A DNA stretch of 64,000 nt from Lentzea indica (GCF_012184385.1 NZ_VSRL01000021.1:1-64000), one strand, 5' to 3'. Counted from the stretch's first letter, positions 34,296-43,886 are shown. Made by a program: numbers and translations. The notes: generated by a model from the sequence alone, not told the origin.

Positions 34296-37200
34296 ATGCA
34301 CAACGAGGTCCAGGGCAGCACAGTGCACGGCCACGTCGTCCAGGCGCAGGAAATCGGCGAGCTGCACCTGCACGGCAACGAGGTCCCGCACCCACCGCTG
34401 ACCTCGTGGCAGGACCGCCCAGCACTCACGGAGGAGCTCGAAGACCTCCTCCACGTGCAACGCGACGCGGCGGAAACGCTCCCCTACCGCCTCCTCGGCG
34501 TGCGGCAGCCCGAACTGACCCGCGTCTACGTCCAGCAGAGCGTCCGCGAAACCGAACGCAAGCAGGGCGACCGCCCGTTCCCGATCGGCGAGGCTCTGTC
34601 CCGCGGCAAACACCTTCTGATCACCGGCGAACCCGGCGCCGGCAAGTCCACCCTCGGCCAGATGTACGTGCAGCGCCTGGCCACCGAGTGGCTCGAAGCC
34701 AGCGCCGACCCGCCACTGCCGGAACCCGTGATGCCCCTGCGCATCCCGGCGAAGGCGCTGGCCGACGACCTGCCGTGGAGCGAGCTCCTCGCCAACGCCG
34801 TTCGCAGCAGCCGCCTGAACTCCACCCTCAAACCGGAGCTCTTCGCCAAGCGCGCACTGGGCGCCCGCTGGCTGGTCTTCGTCGACGGCCTGGACGAGAT
34901 CGCCGAGCCAGAACGTCGCGACCGCGTGATCGACGCGCTGGTCAGCCGCATGCGCCGGGGTAGCGACCACCGCCTGGTCATCACCACCCGCCCGCTCCCG
35001 CCAGACGAACTCCAGAAGCTGCACGGCCAGGACATCGACCTCTTCACCATCCAGCCGTTCGGGCCGGTCGAGCTGCAGGACTTCGCCTCCGCCTGGTTCC
35101 GCGCCCAGAACCCGACGAACTCGAAGGACCGCGCCGCGGAGTTCGTCAGCCAGGTCCACGACGGCCGCCTTCGTGAGCTCGTCCGCAACCCGCTGCTCGC
35201 CACGATCGCGGCCATCGCGAACACCTTGGAACCCCACCGCAAACTCCCCCACAACCGCGCGGACCTCTATGAGCGGTTCATGAGCTACCTGCTCGACGAC
35301 AAGGCCAGCGGCCGCAACACCCTCGCGGAGCTTCGCAAGGCACACGCCGACGACCCGGCCCGCGTCGAACAGATCGAGTGGCTCTACGAACGCCGCAAGG
35401 ACCTCGTAGAACAGCTGGCAGTGAAACGCCTGGAGTCCGAACGGGCCCTGCTCGACATCGCCGCGACTTGGGACCACGAGGCCCAGCCCGAAGACGTTCT
35501 GGCGGTCCTGACGAGCACCGGGTTGTTCGTGCACAGCGACGCGGGGCTGAAGTTCCTGCACCACTCGTTCGCGGAGTTCCTCGCCGCACGCGTGCGGGCG
35601 GCGACCATCCCCGCCGACTTCCCGAACCTCGACGAGTGGGTCGAGCTGGGCACCCAGCAGGCCCGCGAGACCTCTGTGCTCTTCACGTTCGTCCTGTGGG
35701 GCCGCAAACCCGGCCACGACCTCGATCTGGTGATCGAGCCGCTGCTGGAAGGCGGCGTCGAACACGCGCTGCTCGCGGGACGGCTACTGGCCGAGGACGT
35801 CTCCATCACCTCCGCACGGGCGGCCGAGGTCGTCGACCGCCTCGTGAAGTTGTTGCTCGCCAACGGAGTCAGAGAGATCCCCTGGGACGACGCCCGCGAG
35901 ATCGGTCGCGTGCTGGCCGGTCTCGACAACGACGCCATCGCCCACCTGCTCATCCCGAAGCTGCGCGGACTGCGGGACAACGGTGACCTCCCGGACGTGG
36001 TGCGGATCGGTTGCACGGTGGCGCTCGGGCACCTCGAATCGCCGGAGAACGCCGCCACCTGGTTGCAGGAGTACGCGGACGTACGCCGCTCGCACGCGTT
36101 GGCCGCTATCGCGACGGGACTCGCGGAGATCCTGCCGAACGGCGCCGACCTGGCGGAGGAACTCCTGTTGCGGCTGGCGAAGACCACCGACAGCTACAGC
36201 CTCGTCATCGCGGTGATCGACACGCTGAGGTTCGACATCGAACGCCGCGAGCCCGCCCGCCGGTTGTTGCGCGACCTGGTGCGGCGGCTCAAGACCGACG
36301 AGGCCGCCAGGCCGGGTAGCCCACACGTCCCGCACTTCGGCGCGCTCTCGGACACCACTCCGTTCAGCTGGGACACCCTCTGCGTTCACGCGATCGAACT
36401 GGAGTGCCCCGACGAAGCCACGTGGCTGGCCGAACGGATCCTCACACAGTCCTCTGTGGACATAGATGAATGGGCGACTGCGGTCGGCGTCCTGCTGAGG
36501 CACGGCAGCGAATCCTCGCTCGACGGCGTCATAACCCGTGCTCGGTCGTTGACACCGGAACACGTCCTGATCGTCGCCGAGCACAGTCTCGTCGACCACC
36601 GCGTGACGGTCGAACTCGCGCGCTCCGTCGTAACGCGTCCGACTGCGGACGACGACCAGTTCGTCCGAGCTTGCCAACTCATGGTTCTGTTCGAGCCGAA
36701 AGAAGTGCACAAGTTGGTCGCGGACCGCCGGTCACTCGACCTGAACGACCTGATCCGGCTGGCCGACATAACATCACTCCAGGACCTTTCCCAGGTGGGA
36801 AAACTCCTCCAGCGGGTCGAGGTGGCCCAGGTCGACGGTGAACAGCGGTCGGCAGAGCTGATGGCCGGCATGCTGCGCCTGGGATTCGACGGCGACCGCC
36901 TGCACACCGAAGTCGTGAACGGCCTGCCCGTACAGCGCGCCACGGCAGCGGCGGCGCTCTTCAAGACCGGCCACACCACCCAGGCCGAACACCTCGTCGG
37001 CACGTTGCTCACCGAACCGCTCGACGCCATGTCCGCTGTCATCTGCCTCGACAGGATGATCGCCAAGAAGGTCCCAAGGGAAGCCCAACGGTTGTACGAC
37101 CATCTGCGCGTCGTGGTCGGGCAGCACGATCCTGCGGTCGCACGGCGGTTCGCGCCGATCCTGCACCGGGTCGGCCAACCGGAGAAGGCGGCCGAGGTCG

Positions 37201-37541
37201 CGCTGGACGCGTTCCTGCGGTCGCTCGGCGACTACGAGGTGGACAACTGCGTCGGCACGCTGCTCGACGTCAGCGGGTCCGCTCACGCGGACGTCGTGGT
37301 ACAGAAGGTCAGGGAGTCGAACCTCAGTGTGTGGCAGCGGATGAACATCGCGGACCTGTTCATCAACGACGGCCTGCTCGACCACGCCGTGATGCTGTGG
37401 CTGGACGTCGTGCGGCACCACGACCTGGAGATCGCAAAGGGAGTGGAGGCGGCGGCCAAGTTGGTGCAGGTCGGTCAGCGTGCCCAGGCGATCGAAGCGG
37501 CCGCCGGCCACAGAGCGCTGCTGGCCTGGCTCCAGGCCTAA
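34296..37541 (+). CDS. NACHT-type STAND NTPase with short N-terminal effector-associated motif
   Basis: 1081 residues. Residues 2-30 (EVQGSTVHGHVVQAQEIGEL and the HGN that follows) fit the short Gly/Val/Gln motif (G..hG.vvQA..I) at the front of many actinobacterial conflict NTPases. Walker A GEPGAGKST is at 111-119, Walker B WLVFVDGLDEI at 192-202, sensor VITTRP near 228. After the winged-helix part (NPLLATIAAIAN, LFVHSDAGLKFLHHSFAEFLAARV), about 600 residues of helical repeats probably act as sensor. No TIR, nuclease or protease is fused. Related bacterial NACHT proteins can protect against phage; that role is inferred. It ends 4 bases inside the convergent CHAT gene. Confidence 0.85.
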   Translation: MHNEVQGSTVHGHVVQAQEIGELHLHGNEVPHPPLTSWQDRPALTEELEDLLHVQRDAAETLPYRLLGVRQPELTRVYVQQSVRETERKQGDRPFPIGEALSRGKHLLITGEPGAGKSTLGQMYVQRLATEWLEASADPPLPEPVMPLRIPAKALADDLPWSELLANAVRSSRLNSTLKPELFAKRALGARWLVFVDGLDEIAEPERRDRVIDALVSRMRRGSDHRLVITTRPLPPDELQKLHGQDIDLFTIQPFGPVELQDFASAWFRAQNPTNSKDRAAEFVSQVHDGRLRELVRNPLLATIAAIANTLEPHRKLPHNRADLYERFMSYLLDDKASGRNTLAELRKAHADDPARVEQIEWLYERRKDLVEQLAVKRLESERALLDIAATWDHEAQPEDVLAVLTSTGLFVHSDAGLKFLHHSFAEFLAARVRAATIPADFPNLDEWVELGTQQARETSVLFTFVLWGRKPGHDLDLVIEPLLEGGVEHALLAGRLLAEDVSITSARAAEVVDRLVKLLLANGVREIPWDDAREIGRVLAGLDNDAIAHLLIPKLRGLRDNGDLPDVVRIGCTVALGHLESPENAATWLQEYADVRRSHALAAIATGLAEILPNGADLAEELLLRLAKTTDSYSLVIAVIDTLRFDIERREPARRLLRDLVRRLKTDEAARPGSPHVPHFGALSDTTPFSWDTLCVHAIELECPDEATWLAERILTQSSVDIDEWATAVGVLLRHGSESSLDGVITRARSLTPEHVLIVAEHSLVDHRVTVELARSVVTRPTADDDQFVRACQLMVLFEPKEVHKLVADRRSLDLNDLIRLADITSLQDLSQVGKLLQRVEVAQVDGEQRSAELMAGMLRLGFDGDRLHTEVVNGLPVQRATAAAALFKTGHTTQAEHLVGTLLTEPLDAMSAVICLDRMIAKKVPREAQRLYDHLRVVVGQHDPAVARRFAPILHRVGQPEKAAEVALDAFLRSLGDYEVDNCVGTLLDVSGSAHADVVVQKVRESNLSVWQRMNIADLFINDGLLDHAVMLWLDVVRHHDLEIAKGVEAAAKLVQVGQRAQAIEAAAGHRALLAWLQA

Positions 37542-40131
37542 CCGGCCCCGAAGCAGACAAAGCCAACGGCAGCGGCGTAAGCAGCGTCATCGGCAGCGGC
37601 CCGCTGCACAGCGGCGAGAGCCTCGGCGGGCGCCATCCCCGCTGCCAGCTTCTGGTGCAGCTCCACCATCACCGGAGCCGTGCCGTCGGTCGGCACCGGC
37701 ACAACAGGCGCGATCAAGGTACGAGTACCGAGCCCGAGAAGCGCCGCCGTGAAGCCCATCAACTCATCACCGGGCCGGACAGCGGACTGACCGGTGTCGC
37801 ACGCCGACAGCACCACGACGGTCGGCGGGGTGCGCAGACGTTCGATGTCGTAGACGGTCAGCGGCCCGTCGGCCAACTCCAGAGCCGAGAAGAGCGGGTT
37901 GTCGACGCGGAACGACCCGTGCGCGGCGATGTGGGCAAGCGCAGCACCGTCCATTGCGGACGCAACGGCGCTCACCGTCGCTTCCGAGTCAACGAGAACG
38001 CGGCCGGGCACGTGCGAGCTGATCGCCTTGATCTCCGCGGGCGCGGCGGCCATCCGGGGTCCGGCGGCCAGCACCGCCTCCCCCGAGGCATCGGCAACCG
38101 AACAAGCCCGCAACCACACCGAGGCCGAGGGCGCGACGGTCACCTGGCAGTTCAGCACCGACCACGGCAGGCCGTTCAACGCGCCCGTCGGCACCACGAC
38201 CAGCGGCCGGCCGTCGATCCGCGAAGCCAGCGGCGCCAGCAGTCGTTGAGCCAGCAGCGAAGCGGCGTGTGCGGCCGAAGACCGCGCCACGGCGAGGTTC
38301 GGCAGGTGCGGCGGCAACGTCACGAGACGGTGCAAGGCGAAGCGCAGGAGCCGGATCTCGCGGACCACACCCTCCACGGCGCCCAAAGAATGCAGAGAAG
38401 CGCGACCACCCGCCAGTACGACGGCCATCAGCACACCGTCGTACTCGACGAACTCGATCAGCGCCGACGAGCCCAAAGCCGCGGCCAGCGACCCGACCGG
38501 CGGTGGCTTGAACACCGAGACCTCACCGGACACCTGCCGGGTGAGGTCGCGGACGCGCTGCTCGGCACGGATCAGCTGCACGCGCAGGGCACCGGCGGGT
38601 TTTCCCGCCAGCACAGCGGATTCCACGTCCGCTGCCACCGCGCGCAACGACGCCAGAGCGTCCTCCAGCCGAGGGTCGTCAGGTGGCGACACGGACTTCA
38701 TCCGCAGCGCCCCGGCCCGCCAGCTCTCGGTCCACGACAACACGCGCGCGGCGTTGCCCGAGGCCACGGCGAGCCGCAAACCCTCCAGCGCCAAGGCCTG
38801 GCCCTGCACACCGGTCGACGCCCGCAGTTCGGCCGCCCCCAGCGACACCCGGTACTCGTCCAGCAGCCCGATACCGCGACGAAGAGCGGACGAAGTCCCA
38901 CGAACATCGCCGGAAAGCTTGCGGCGCAACGCTTCCGCGTACCAGCCACGCACTCGCAGCCCGGCAGGGCCCCGAAAACGCGAAGCAGCGGCGACAGACA
39001 ACTCGGCAACGGCACGGGCGCGATGACCGAGATCGGCGGCGACCAGGCCGGCGTCGATCCTGGCTTCCAGTGCGGGCAGCCGCCAGTCCATCGCGTCCAG
39101 CTCAGAAGCAACCCGCGACAACGCCAGTCGCAACGGCCGGGTGCGGTCACCGCGCAGCACGGCTGCGTGCAGCTCCAGATACCGCGCACCGGCAGCCCAC
39201 AGCAGGCGTTGCTCGCGGCGGAACCGGCGACGCGCCTCGGCCGCGAAGCCATGGGCGGCATCGGGATCGTCGTCCAGCAGGGCGATGCGCGCCCGGAAGT
39301 ACAGGGCCTCCGAGACGCCCAGCGGGTTCTTCAACGCCTTCAGCTCGGTGATCGCCCTGTCGGCCGCGGCGCGCGCCTCGTCCAGCAGCGGCACCGAGAC
39401 GAGCAGCTCCAGCCTGTTCACCAGCAGCACCGGGCGCATCACGTCGAGCCGCCGGTACACCTCTTCCGCCTTGTCGAACAAGGTCAGCGCGGCAGGGACG
39501 TCGCCGCCGCGGGTGGCCATGATGCCGGCGTTCCAGTGCACGTCGGCGACACCGAGCTCCTGGCCGAGCTCCCCGAGCAACGAGGCCGCCAGCTCGAAGT
39601 CCGCCGACGCCTCACGCATGTTCCCCACGTACGCGCGCACGAGGCCCCGGTTGTTCAGGGCGCGCGCTCGACGAGCTGGTCGCCGACGCGGCGCGCACCG
39701 GCAATGGCCGCCGTGTAGTCGCGCTGCGCGTCGTCGTACCTCGTCAAATAGTGGAAGACGACGCCGCGTTGCATCAGCGCGGCCACCGCGTCGGCGCCGG
39801 TCAGCTCCGGCATCGCGTCGTCGAGCGCCTTCAACGCCTGCTTCTGCTTGCCCGTGTAGGCGAGCACCCACGCCAGACTCATCTGCGCCAAAGCGGACAA
39901 ACGCGGCAGCGAAGCGTCGGAGGCGATCCTGATCGAGCGGCGCAGATGCCGGGCCGCTCCGCTGAAGTCGTGCATCTCGCGCAACGCGAGACCGATCGCG
40001 CGCTCGGCGATCGACCATTCCGCTCGATCTTCCGTCGTGCGGAGGACGGCGCGGGCCATCTCGACGGCCTCGCGCGGGTTGCGCTGCCTGGCCTCCAGCG
40101 CGTCCTCCGCACAAAAGTCGGTCACGGGCAT
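37538..40131 (-). CDS. TPR-CHAT caspase-like protease, one frame break
   Basis: About 864 residues once one frame break is repaired. The N-terminal 450 residues are TPR-like helices (DRAEWSIAERAIGLALREM, ARHLRRSIRIASDAS, QRDYTAAIAGARRVGDQ, LNNRGLVRAYVGNM). The CHAT domain has ALAHIAAHGSF (His about 738) and VVVLSACDTGQ (Cys about 778), both catalytic residues of a caspase-like protease. The TPR frame stops at 39655; GAGCGCGCGCCCTGAAC reads on if one base is missing near 39658-39668 (ERA then LNNRG). ATG at 40131. No signal peptide, so it acts in the cytoplasm. Divergent from the subtilase-sigma operon. Confidence 0.85.
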
Positions 40132-40149
40132 CACTTTATCCGCTGTGGT

Positions 40150-40163
40150 AGCTTGATCAAGCT
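40150..40163. promoter_or_regulatory. Perfect 14-bp palindrome in the CHAT/S8 divergent promoter
   Basis: AGCTTGATCAAGCT reads the same on both strands. It lies 18 bases before the CHAT start and 37 before the S8 start, in a 69-base region that must carry both promoters. A dimeric regulator site controlling both transcripts is likely; it could also overlap a -10 (TAGCTT at 40149-40154). No matching regulator gene is adjacent except the sigma factor and the XRE protein. Confidence 0.55.
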
Positions 40164-40200
40164 CGGTCGGGGTGCCCGTCAACGCTGCTTTAGTGAGGCC

Positions 40201-41401
40201 GTGGTGTCGAAGTCGCCAGAAAGCGCAGAGCTTTACCAAAGAGCTTTTCTGCAGCTCATCGCCGAGGACAAGAACATCAGCTTCCACGCCGAACGAGGGC
40301 GTGAATTCCTTTATCGACCCGGCCAGCTGGTCGTCGGCATCGACGACCAAGAACGCGTGATCGCAAAGCTGCGTGAAAACAACATCGTCGCCCGGCCCGT
40401 CGACGGATTCGCCGGATTGGCTCGACTGATCCTGCCGAACAACGCGGAGGACGTTCCGCGGATTGTCCGCCTGTTGCGCGACCAGCGGAACTGGCCGAAC
40501 CAGCGAGTGCCGCTCGTGCAGCCGCACCACGTGATCGTCGGCCACGGCGGCCTCGTCATGGGCAACCCCGGCGACCGGCCGTACCCCACCGACCCGGTCT
40601 CCGTCCCCAAGTCGGACGAGCGCCTCAAGAACGTCAGGGTCGGCATCATCGACACCGGCATCTCCTCCGGCGCCGACAGCGAGCACTCCGACTGGTTCGC
40701 CGGCCGCTACGACAAGGAGACGGACGACGTCGACCCCGCCTACAGCAGCGGCCACATGTTCGCGTTGCAGGGCGGGCACGGCACGTTCGTCGCCGGCGTG
40801 ATCCAGAACGCGGCGCCCGGCGTCACGTTCGACCCGGAGGTCGCACTCGACCAGAACGGGTTCGGTGACGAAGAAGGGCTCTGCCGCAAGATCTCGGAGC
40901 TGGGCCAGAAGAAGATCAACCTGCTCAACCTGTCGCTGGGCTGCTTCACCGAGGACGACGTGGCCTCAGAACCGCTGCGGCGCGCGATCGACGAGCTGCC
41001 GGCGGACGTCGTCGTGGTGGGTTCTGCGGGCAACCAGGGCACGCAGCGGCCGAGCTGGCCTGCCGCGCTGTGCAGGGTCACCGCCGTCGCCGCCGCCGAG
41101 CAGAACCGGGACGGCTCCGTGGGGCCCGCGTCGTACTCGAACTGGGGTCATTGGGTGGACGCGTGCGCGATCGGCAACCGGGCGTCGACCTACCTCAAGG
41201 GTGAGTGGCAGCTGCCGGGCGAACCGCCGCGACGCCGTTCGCGCTGTGGGCGTACTGGTACGGCACGTCGTTCGCCGCGCCCTGGTCACCGGCCGGATCG
41301 CCGCCACGATGGTGGCGGACGGCATCAGCGCAGCTCAGGCACGTGACAAACTGTTGAGCGGGCCGGAGTTCCATCCCGGCTACGGTGTTTTCGTCAAATA
41401 G
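40201..41401 (+). CDS. Intracellular S8 (subtilisin-like) serine protease, two frame breaks
   Basis: About 400 residues when repaired. An N-terminal domain of about 140 residues has no signal peptide, so the enzyme is cytoplasmic. Catalytic residues by hand count: Asp151 in VGIIDTGI, His193 in GGHGTFVAG, Asn278 in VGSAGNQG, Ser357 in YGTSFAAP, all present. Two one-base gaps interrupt the frame: at about 41224-41231 (GAACCGCCGCGACG, one base short before GCG ACG CCG) and 41275-41283 (GCCGCGCCCTGG, one C short). With both restored the protein runs to GYGVFVK at 41401. GTG at 40201 follows TGAGG. It is 54 bases upstream of the sigma gene and on the same strand. Confidence 0.83.
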
Positions 41402-41455
41402 TTGTATCTGGGGAGCAACCTCGGCCTCCGCAAGTTGTGACCGCAAGGAGTCGAC

Positions 41456-42073
41456 GTGACCTCTGGATCCCCGATCGCCGCGCTCGTGAGCGCGGCGGCC
41501 GAGGGCGACCAGTCGGCGTGGAACGAGATCGTGGACCGTTACACGCCGCTGGTGGTGTCGGTGATCTACAAGCACCGGCTGCGCCCAGCGGATGCGTCCG
41601 ACGTGAACCAGACGCTGTGGCTTCGGCTCGTGGAGCAGATCGGAAGGCTGCGCGAGCCGGAGGCGTTGCCCGGCTGGATCATGACGACCACCCGGAACGA
41701 GTGTCTGCGCGTGCTGCGCGTGCAGCAGCGGACGCACCTCTACGACCCGTTGTCCGAGTCCGACGCGCTGGAGTCGGAGCAGACGGACGCGGACGTGGAG
41801 TCGGACCTGCTGGCCGTGGAGCGGCGCCAGGCGCTGCGGGACGGGTTCGCCGAGCTCACGGACCAGTGCAAGCGGTTGCTGACGAAGCTGATGACCGATC
41901 CGCCGCCGAGCTACCAGATCGTGAGCGAAGAGCTCGCGATGCCGGTAGGCAGCATCGGCCCGACGCGGATCCGTTGCCTCGAGAAGTTGCGCAAGACCCC
42001 TGCGATCGCAGCATTCCTGGGATCGCCGGTGCAGAGAGGAGGTGTGCTGGGTGCGGCACGACTGGGACAGTGA
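41456..42073 (+). CDS. Sigma-70 family (ECF-like) RNA polymerase sigma factor
   Basis: 205 residues. Region 2: DQSAWNEIVDRYTPLVVSVIYKHRL, DASDVNQTLWLRLVEQIGRLREPEALPGWIMTTTRNECLRVLR. Region 4 is present but divergent: LTDQCKRLLTKLMTDPPPSYQIVSEELAMPVGSIGPTRIRCLEKLRK. This subgroup is common in actinobacteria beside CHAT and S8 genes. GTG at 41456 has AAGGAG five bases upstream. Its last 23 bases overlap the start of the next gene, whose ribosome site lies inside it, so the two proteins are made together. No classical zinc anti-sigma factor is adjacent. Confidence 0.88.
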   Translation: MTSGSPIAALVSAAAEGDQSAWNEIVDRYTPLVVSVIYKHRLRPADASDVNQTLWLRLVEQIGRLREPEALPGWIMTTTRNECLRVLRVQQRTHLYDPLSESDALESEQTDADVESDLLAVERRQALRDGFAELTDQCKRLLTKLMTDPPPSYQIVSEELAMPVGSIGPTRIRCLEKLRKTPAIAAFLGSPVQRGGVLGAARLGQ

Positions 42074-42494
42074 CGAAGTACTGCTCGATGCCTTGCGGGA
42101 CGCGTTGAGCACACCTTCGGAGGAGGTTCCGCCGGAGTTCGTCGAGGCCGCGAAGGCCGCGTTCACCTGGCGGAACATCGACGAGGAGCTGCTGCTGATC
42201 ACGTCGTACGACTCCGTGCTGGACGACACGCTGTTCGCCCGTGCGCGGTCGACGGCGACGGCGCGGCAGCTCGTGTTCGACGCGGACGGCGTGATGCTGC
42301 AGGTGGAGGTGTCGGCGGCGGGGATCACCGGTCAGCTGATGCCGGCGTCCGGGTCGGTCACGCTGGTGACGCCGAACGGCGACCACGAAACCGCGCCCGT
42401 CGACGAACTGGGGACGTTCGTGATGGGGGTAGCACCGCGAGGACCGGTGAAGTTCCGGTTCGCAAACGGGTGCACCGATTGGTTTATCCTCTGA
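42051..42494 (+). CDS. Small acidic protein with carboxypeptidase-regulatory/beta-sandwich-like C-terminus, sigma-linked
   Basis: 147 residues. The N-terminal half is acidic and helical (DSDEVLLDALRDALSTPSEEVPPEFVEAAKAAFTWRNIDEELLLI). The C-terminal half is beta-rich: ARQLVFDADGVMLQVEVSAAGITGQLMPA, GSVTLVTPNGDHETAPVDELGTFVMGVAPRGPVKFRF, like a carboxypeptidase regulatory or CnaB-type sandwich. No membrane span. GTG at 42051 has GGAGG eight bases upstream within the sigma gene. The coupling suggests a partner or inhibitor of the sigma factor, possibly a target of the S8 or CHAT protease; that is inference. Confidence 0.72.
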   Translation: MRHDWDSDEVLLDALRDALSTPSEEVPPEFVEAAKAAFTWRNIDEELLLITSYDSVLDDTLFARARSTATARQLVFDADGVMLQVEVSAAGITGQLMPASGSVTLVTPNGDHETAPVDELGTFVMGVAPRGPVKFRFANGCTDWFIL

Positions 42495-42596
42495 CTCACC
42501 ATTCGAGTGACAGTGGAATTCATTCGTTCGGCCCACATCTGCGGCCAGTAGGGTTGTCGACGCTCAGAATTCACATCGCGAGAGGTGTGTGCTGCT

Positions 42597-43397
42597 GTGG
42601 TCGATCGAGTCAGCTGGGTCCCGGAAGGTGTCAACGTCGACGTCCCGAGTTCCGCCAGGATCTACGACTACCTCCTCGGCGGCGGGCACAACTTCGAAGC
42701 GGACCGCGAGACGGCTGAGGCCCTGATCAAGGTGCTGCCGGTGCGGGACATGGCGCGGCGCAACCGCGCCTATCTGCGCCGTGTCGTCCTGGAACTGGCT
42801 GGCCTCGGCATCCGGCAGTTCCTTGACCTCGGTTCGGGCATCCCGACCGTCGGCAACGTGCACGAGGTGGCGCACGAGGTCGCACCCGAGTCGAAGATCG
42901 TGTACGTCGACTTCGAGCCGGTCGCGATCACGCACGCCGAGCTGATGCTGGCCGGCGAGCCGAACGTGACGGCGTTGCTGGGCGACCTGCGCGAGCCGGA
43001 GAAGGTGGTGGCTCAGGCTCGGGAACTGCTCGACTTCTCGCAGCCGATCGGCCTTCTGGTCGTGGGTGTCCTGCAGTTCATCCCGGACTCCGACGACCCC
43101 TGGGGCGTGTTGTCCCGTTACGTGGAATCGCTCTCGTCCGGTTCGTACCTGGCGCTGTCGCACTTCACCGCGGACAGCATGCCGGCGGCCATGGCGGCCG
43201 GTAAGGAGATCTTCGCCAAGACCGCCGAGCCGATCACGCCGCGCACCAAGGCTCAGGTCGCGGACATGCTGGCGGGCCTGGAGGTCGTGGAGCCCGGCAT
43301 CGTGTTCACGCCCGAGTGGCGGCCGGAGACGCCGGAGGACGTCGGCTCGGATCCGTCGAAGGCCAACCTCTACGCCGCGGTGGGCCGCAAACTCTGA
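42597..43397 (+). CDS. DUF574 (Methyltransf_19) SAM-dependent methyltransferase
   Basis: About 266 residues. The N-terminal SSARIYDYLLGGGHNFEADRETAE is diagnostic for DUF574, followed by NRAYLRRVVLELAGLGIRQFLDLGSGIPTVGNVHEVA (SAM site) and VYVDFEPVAITHAELML. LLVVGVLQFIPDSDDPWGVL comes later. GTG at 42597 with GAGAGG nine bases before; GTG at 42585 is possible. In actinobacteria this gene is often followed by a PAS/GGDEF/EAL gene, and its TGA overlaps such a gene here. Substrate unknown. Confidence 0.9.
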   Translation: MVDRVSWVPEGVNVDVPSSARIYDYLLGGGHNFEADRETAEALIKVLPVRDMARRNRAYLRRVVLELAGLGIRQFLDLGSGIPTVGNVHEVAHEVAPESKIVYVDFEPVAITHAELMLAGEPNVTALLGDLREPEKVVAQARELLDFSQPIGLLVVGVLQFIPDSDDPWGVLSRYVESLSSGSYLALSHFTADSMPAAMAAGKEIFAKTAEPITPRTKAQVADMLAGLEVVEPGIVFTPEWRPETPEDVGSDPSKANLYAAVGRKL

Positions 43398-43873
43398 TGG
43401 CCACTTCGCCCTTCGCGAAGCGCTGGGCGGCTGTTCTGATCGAGAGCGCGTACTCGCCGATGTCGCGGCGAAGGCTGACGCAGCATCTCGAGGAACATGC
43501 CGTCCGGCTGCGTGCTGGGCGGACCAGTGTCGATGGGGGTGCACCCGCCGTCGGCGAATGGCTGGTGCGCAACCACTTCACCGGGCCCGACTCGTTGCGG
43601 CGCACGCTGGAGGTGCTGTCCGGTGAGTTCCCAGCCGAGGTGCTCGGCGGGCTGGCGGCCGGGTACGTGCGGGCGACGCGCGACCAGCTGTTCGCCGAGC
43701 AGGAGAAGGTCAAGAACGCCCTGCTGAAGGCAGTCGAGGACGCCCAGCGCGACCTGCACGACAGCGAGGCGCGCTTCGCCCAGGTCTTCGCGTCGACGGC
43801 GATGGGCATCGCGATCTTCGACGTGCACGGCACGGTCGTGGAGGCGAACGAGGCCCTGGCCACCATCCTGGGT
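43397..43873 (+). pseudogene. 5' fragment of a PAS/c-di-GMP-type signalling protein
   Basis: Only about 159 codons remain. The reading begins FAKRWAAVLIESAYSPMSRRRL, has GEWLVRNHFTGPDSLRRTLEVL, a helical linker LFAEQEKVKNALLKAVEDAQRDLHDSEARF and the beginning of a PAS domain (FDVHGTVVEANEALATILG). This is the usual N-terminus of actinobacterial PAS-GGDEF-EAL proteins, which are over 600 residues. After about 43873 the same frame reads antisense to the GH92 gene and the family likeness ends at once. No GGDEF or EAL motif exists anywhere nearby. Confidence 0.8.
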
Positions 43874-43886
43874 CCGCACGTCCCGC
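43862..43886. other. Junction joining two truncated convergent genes
   Basis: Left of about 43874 the plus strand encodes a PAS domain; right of it the minus strand encodes GH92 up to IEARDVR. Both genes lose their 3' parts at the same point. This is either one deletion that removed both 3' ends or a wrong assembly join. No direct repeat, target duplication or IS end was seen at the point. Confidence 0.7.

Noticed and set aside
34296-42494. Known Avs or type III-E CRISPR-Craspase system
   Set aside because: No Avs-type sensor could be assigned, no gRAMP/Cas7-11 or Csx30-like gene and no CRISPR array are present; only the logic of CHAT plus sigma is shared.
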